Source of the DNA: Methanobacteriota archaeon
GTDB lineage: Archaea > Thermoplasmatota > Thermoplasmata > RBG-16-68-12
Direction: 5' to 3'
Assembly (NCBI GenBank): GCA_005878995.1
Contig: VBME01000013.1
Coordinates: 1-26,876, forward strand
Length of the DNA: 26,876 nt
Under the pieces are notes generated by a model. The model was not told where the DNA came from. It made no database searches and saw only the letters and a program-made list of their open reading frames with translations. This document shows positions 24,704 to 26,876 of this stretch, one piece after another. Numbering within the stretch: the stretch's first letter is position 1; every line of letters begins with the position of its first letter. Both the position numbers and the translations under genes were made by a program.

Positions 24704-24820
24704 AGTTGCGTCAGCCGCCTCCACTGGCCCGCCGATGATTCTCAGAACGTGTCGATTGGCCTCTCCGTCCGTGCGATGTCTCATGCCACGAGACGGTTTT
24801 CGCACACAGGCATAACACAT

Positions 24821-24895
24821 TTGCGGCCGGAGGCTCGAGTCGAAATCGAGATCGAGGGGATCGACACCCTCGCGAACTCCATCCCGAGTGCATGA
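24821..24895 (+). pseudogene. Detached C-terminal fragment of fumarylacetoacetate hydrolase
   Basis: Twenty-four codons ending in TGA encode LRPEARVEIEIEGIDTLANS followed by IPSA. This fits the FAH C-terminal consensus of an LxPGDxVEIEIEGIGTLRNxI strand pair, exactly the part missing from the FAH frame that breaks at 22870. It is on the same strand. A small ATG-started frame reads through it from about 24779, but its first 14 residues are not FAH-like. I consider it the displaced gene end, not an independent protein. Confidence 0.6.
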
Positions 24896-24982
24896 CGCAT
24901 TCGGACGGCCGCTCGCCTTAGGTACCTATCGGAGGCGACATCCTGAAAAGGAGCACGGGGCATAATGCTCAGCGGTGGCAAG

Positions 24983-25384
24983 ATGGCCTCGGACAAACAT
25001 ATCCCGGTCGGCTTTCCCGCGCTCCTGCCCTATCTCACCGTGGAGGAGCCGGACAAGCTCATCGCGTTCGTCAAGAGTGCTTTTGGGGCGGAGGAAATGA
25101 AAGAGCAACGTTGGGAACACCCGGCTGGAAAAGTCATCCACTCCGCCCTTCGCGTCGAGGGATGCGTCATCGAGACGGGCCGAGCCTCCACCGAGTGGAA
25201 GGCGATGCCCGCAGAGATCCACCTCTACGTGCGGGATGTGGACCGGACGTACGACCGCGCTCTCAAGGCGGGAGGGGTGAGCCTCCACGGCGTCAAGGAG
25301 ATGGAATACGACGAACGGGCCTGTGCGGTGCGGGACCCCTGCGGCAATCATTGGTATATCGCCACGCACACGGGCCGGCCTTGA
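24983..25384 (+). CDS. VOC-superfamily protein (PhnB/glyoxalase-like)
   Basis: A small vicinal-oxygen-chelate fold protein, 133 residues: LLPYLTVEEPDKLIAFVKSA, then GAEEMKEQRW, VIHSALRVEGCVIE, EIHLYVRDVDRTYDRALKAG and RDPCGNHWYIATH. This is the betaalpha-beta-beta-beta repeat pattern of PhnB/YdcE-like proteins. These are diverse, and the substrate cannot be inferred. The start at ATG 24983 gives MASDKHIPVGF, the usual family beginning, with GGTGG four bases upstream; ATG 24965 is possible. It follows the detached FAH end and lies between the aromatic-breakdown genes, so a role in that pathway (for example maleylacetoacetate handling) is conceivable but unsupported. Confidence 0.8.
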   Translation: MASDKHIPVGFPALLPYLTVEEPDKLIAFVKSAFGAEEMKEQRWEHPAGKVIHSALRVEGCVIETGRASTEWKAMPAEIHLYVRDVDRTYDRALKAGGVSLHGVKEMEYDERACAVRDPCGNHWYIATHTGRP

Positions 25385-25464
25385 GGCATCCTGCTGGGGA
25401 TTCGGCGGCGCTGAGTATTTCGTGGCGGGGTAACCTGGTCACGTTTTTCGAAACGATCACTCGC

Positions 25465-25641
25465 CTAGGGCGGACCTCGCGCTAGCGGCCTGATTCGGAG
25501 GGTTCTTCCGTCAATCTGGAACTTGAACTCTTGTCCTTCCTTCCACCCCAGTGCCTTCACGGTCCGCGGGGGAAGGACGAGGACCCACTTCGCATACTCT
25601 CTGCCGCCAAGGCGACGATTCAATTGCTTTTGAAGTTTCAC
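25465..25641 (-). CDS. Short AbrB/SpoVT-type DNA-binding protein
   Basis: A 58-residue frame on the minus strand from GTG 25641 to TAG encodes KLQKQLNRRLGGREYAKW, then VLVLPPRTVKALGWKEGQEF, then KFQIDGRTLRIRPL. This is the swapped-hairpin AbrB fold pattern of archaeal regulators, where xYxKWVxxIPPxxxxELGWKEGDEL is typical. Such proteins dimerise and bind promoters, or act as antitoxins. It lies between the VOC gene and the HPPD-like gene, on the opposite strand, and could regulate them. The frame is open for several codons upstream of the GTG, so the start is uncertain and no ribosome site is seen. The rest of the 25385-25729 interval holds only a TATA-like gggttatcg for the HPPD-like gene. 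Confidence 0.7.
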   Translation of the reverse strand: MKLQKQLNRRLGGREYAKWVLVLPPRTVKALGWKEGQEFKFQIDGRTLRIRPLARGPP

Positions 25642-25729
25642 GTGTACAGCAATTACCGCGGAGTACTTCAGCCCTGGGGGCCAGCGAAAGGGTTATCGTG
25701 CCGCGTCCCTGTTTGCGGCGGGGAATCAC

Positions 25730-26458
25730 ATGCCCGCACCGCCTTCCTTCATGAAACTTAAAGTGGACCATAAGACGGTCCTGTGCCGCGACCTGAACGC
25801 ATATCGCGCGCTCCGAGACTTCTTACTGAACAGCGGCTATTCCCCCGTTTACGAGACGGAACGTGTCGGCGAGGAGAGAACCGCGATGGCCACGTTCGCG
25901 TGCCTGAGCTCGCTGACGGGAGAGCGTCTGGCCGTCGTCCTCGGGATGAGCGCGCCGAACGAGGTGTCGCACGCCCAAGCGCCGTTCGCCTATGGCTTCG
26001 CCGGCAAGCCGCAGAAGGACGCGCAGACCTACATGCAGCACCTCGCGCTCCGCACGAACGATATCGAGAAGCTGAAATCGCACCTCGAGTCGAAGGGTGC
26101 CGAATTCCTCACACCGATCTACAAGGACAAAGATTCGTTCGGGCCACTCCTGCAATCCTTCACCCGCGAGCTGTTCGACGACGAGTGGTTCTTCATCGAG
26201 TTCGTGCAGCGCGACTACGATGCGGACCGGGTCGGCGCGGGCGGAACGCAGTTCGTGCAGAACACGGTCAAGTCGCTCTACGTCTCGAAGCAGGAGGAAT
26301 TCCGGGAATGGGAGAAGACGGGGAAGAAGCGGAAGTTCCTCGATGGCGTCCCCGCCAAAGACCGGACGAAACTCCTCCAGGACATCTTCGCCAACACGGA
26401 ACCGAAGGGATACGTCGAGACCGTCGCCCCGGTTGCTCGGAATGTCAAGCTGACTTGA
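25730..26458 (+). CDS. HPPD-like dioxygenase, single catalytic VOC domain
   Basis: Resembles the catalytic C-terminal domain of 4-hydroxyphenylpyruvate dioxygenase, which makes homogentisate from the tyrosine-derived keto acid. The three iron-ligand positions are present: His14 in KVDHKTVLCRD, His104 in YMQHLALRTNDI and Glu157 in FFIEFVQRD. The preceding GPLLQSFTREL matches the HPPD LLQIFTKP segment, and RVGAGGTQFVQNTVKSL corresponds to the GAGNFKALF helix. It has 242 residues, whereas HPPD has about 350-390 and two VOC domains, so the N-terminal domain is absent. With the dioxygenase and FAH upstream it could supply the first oxygenation, but another VOC dioxygenase role is possible. ATG 25730 is supported by gcgggg upstream. 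Its end overlaps the convergent MobA-like gene by 14 bases. Confidence 0.65.
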   Translation: MPAPPSFMKLKVDHKTVLCRDLNAYRALRDFLLNSGYSPVYETERVGEERTAMATFACLSSLTGERLAVVLGMSAPNEVSHAQAPFAYGFAGKPQKDAQTYMQHLALRTNDIEKLKSHLESKGAEFLTPIYKDKDSFGPLLQSFTRELFDDEWFFIEFVQRDYDADRVGAGGTQFVQNTVKSLYVSKQEEFREWEKTGKKRKFLDGVPAKDRTKLLQDIFANTEPKGYVETVAPVARNVKLT

Positions 26459-26876
26459 GACGCGCGAGGACTTCGCGCAGGTCCTCTTCGCGATTCACGT
26501 CCAAGAACGAATCGAGCCGCGGATCCACGGAGCGGAGGGAGTCTTCGCGGACGAAGATCGCGTCCAGACGGTCCACGAGTGAGGACGGAGACGGCAACGA
26601 CACGGTCGTGTCGGCGAGCCGACGCCGGACTTCGCGCCGGCGGTACACGGCCCGGATCGGATCGAAGACCCCGACCTGAGGAACCGCGGCGTCATGAGCC
26701 CCGAGAGATTTGATGAGCAGCCGATACAGGTCCGGCCGAAGGAGCGGTGCATCACAAGGGGCCACCAGGACGCGCTCCCCTCGGGCGACTTGGAAACCGC
26801 GAGTCATCCCTTCGATCGGGCCAACGGAGCGACGGCGGTCGACCGCGAATTTCGCCCGCGGCAGGATTGGCCGGAG
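26445..26876 (-). CDS. mobA: MobA-like molybdenum cofactor guanylyltransferase, 5' end outside window
   Basis: The minus-strand frame is open to the window edge and encodes 143 residues of a nucleotidyltransferase of the MobA/IspD-like superfamily. It contains the family segments VGPIEGMTRGFQVA and ERVLVAPCDAPLLRPDLYR (metal-binding CD motif), followed by DAAVPQVGVFDPIRAVYRR. MobA adds GMP to molybdopterin. The N-terminal GTP-binding LAGGxSxRMGxDK loop would lie beyond 26876. The C-terminus DPRLDSFLDVNREEDLREVL is typical, with the FLDVNTxEDL motif. It may alternatively be another sugar-nucleotide-type transferase; MobA is the best fit. Confidence 0.75.
   Translation of the reverse strand, partial: LRPILPRAKFAVDRRRSVGPIEGMTRGFQVARGERVLVAPCDAPLLRPDLYRLLIKSLGAHDAAVPQVGVFDPIRAVYRRREVRRRLADTTVSLPSPSSLVDRLDAIFVREDSLRSVDPRLDSFLDVNREEDLREVLARLKSA

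Larger units (their letters stand above)
22871..24820. other. Segment inserted into the FAH gene (truncated CBS gene plus MFS exporter)
   Basis: FAH homology stops at about 22870 and resumes in the same orientation at about 24821. Everything between is a CBS gene cut at its 3' end and a complete MFS gene, both on the minus strand. No transposase, terminal repeats or clear target duplication are visible. The exact right border is uncertain within about 24705-24821. An assembly chimera is possible but would not easily restore the FAH 3' end on the same strand. Confidence 0.6.

Noticed and set aside
24703..24789. 28-codon minus-strand frame upstream of the MFS gene
   Set aside because: It overlaps the MFS promoter, has no recognisable pattern and no ribosome site.
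22863..24839. CTCGAG at both borders as a target-site duplication
   Set aside because: Only six bases, in different codon frames relative to FAH, and several bases from the inferred breakpoints; probably chance.
22871..24895. Inversion as the cause of the FAH/CBS break
   Set aside because: An inversion with one end in FAH would leave the FAH 3' end on the minus strand; it is on the plus strand, which fits insertion better.
1..26876. CRISPR arrays, rRNA, tRNA, transposases, integrases
   Set aside because: No repeated spacer-like units, no rRNA or tRNA signatures and no recombinase motifs were seen on either strand.

Overview
The window is GC-rich, densely packed DNA that I read as archaeal, most likely from a heterotrophic member of the Thermoplasmata or a related euryarchaeal lineage. 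The evidence is a primase small-subunit (PriS-type) protein, TATA-like boxes about 25 bases upstream of leaderless or short-leader starts, strong GGAGG ribosome sites in operons, a 58-residue archaeal AbrB-type regulator, and a peptide-binding protein anchored by a transmembrane helix and carrying PKD domains. Genus-level placement is not possible from this sequence alone.

Layout. 94-570: RidA deaminase. 567-5470 (minus): a peptide/nickel-type ABC transporter in the order DppB-DppC-DppD-DppF. 5629-5940: a small two-helix membrane protein. 5937-8756 (minus): the matching giant substrate-binding protein, behind a palindromic promoter. 8925-9017: a 30-residue, extremely basic protein. 9019-10718 (minus): a PriS-like primase protein and an aldo/keto reductase in overlapping arrangement. 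10766-17444: three paralogous GcvT/DmdA-like C1-transfer proteins (two adjacent, one separated), with a DDAH/arginine-deiminase-type hydrolase and a more AT-rich pair (acetyltransferase and sugar O-methyltransferase) between them. 17513-18535 (minus): an SDR epimerase, divergent from aconitase (18648-20579). 20632-26458: an aromatic amino-acid breakdown set consisting of homogentisate dioxygenase, fumarylacetoacetate hydrolase (FAH) and an HPPD-like protein, mixed with an MFS exporter, a CBS-domain protein, a VOC protein and an AbrB regulator. 26445-26876: a partial MobA-like gene.

The strongest structural anomaly is in FAH. Its reading frame loses homology at about 22870, exactly where an antisense CBS-domain gene also loses its C-terminus. 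The missing last ~24 codons of an FAH appear on the same strand about 1.95 kb further on (24821-24895). The simplest reading is that a segment carrying a 3'-truncated CBS gene plus an MFS exporter was inserted into the FAH gene.

Functionally the genes fit peptide and amino-acid catabolism: peptide uptake, removal of reactive imines (RidA), guanidino hydrolysis (DDAH-like), folate-type demethylation or C1 transfer (three GcvT/DmdA-like proteins), tyrosine ring cleavage to fumarate and acetoacetate, and the TCA cycle (aconitase). The joint role is inference. Two genes (DppD and the epimerase) appear to start at non-standard codons or with unusual N-termini.
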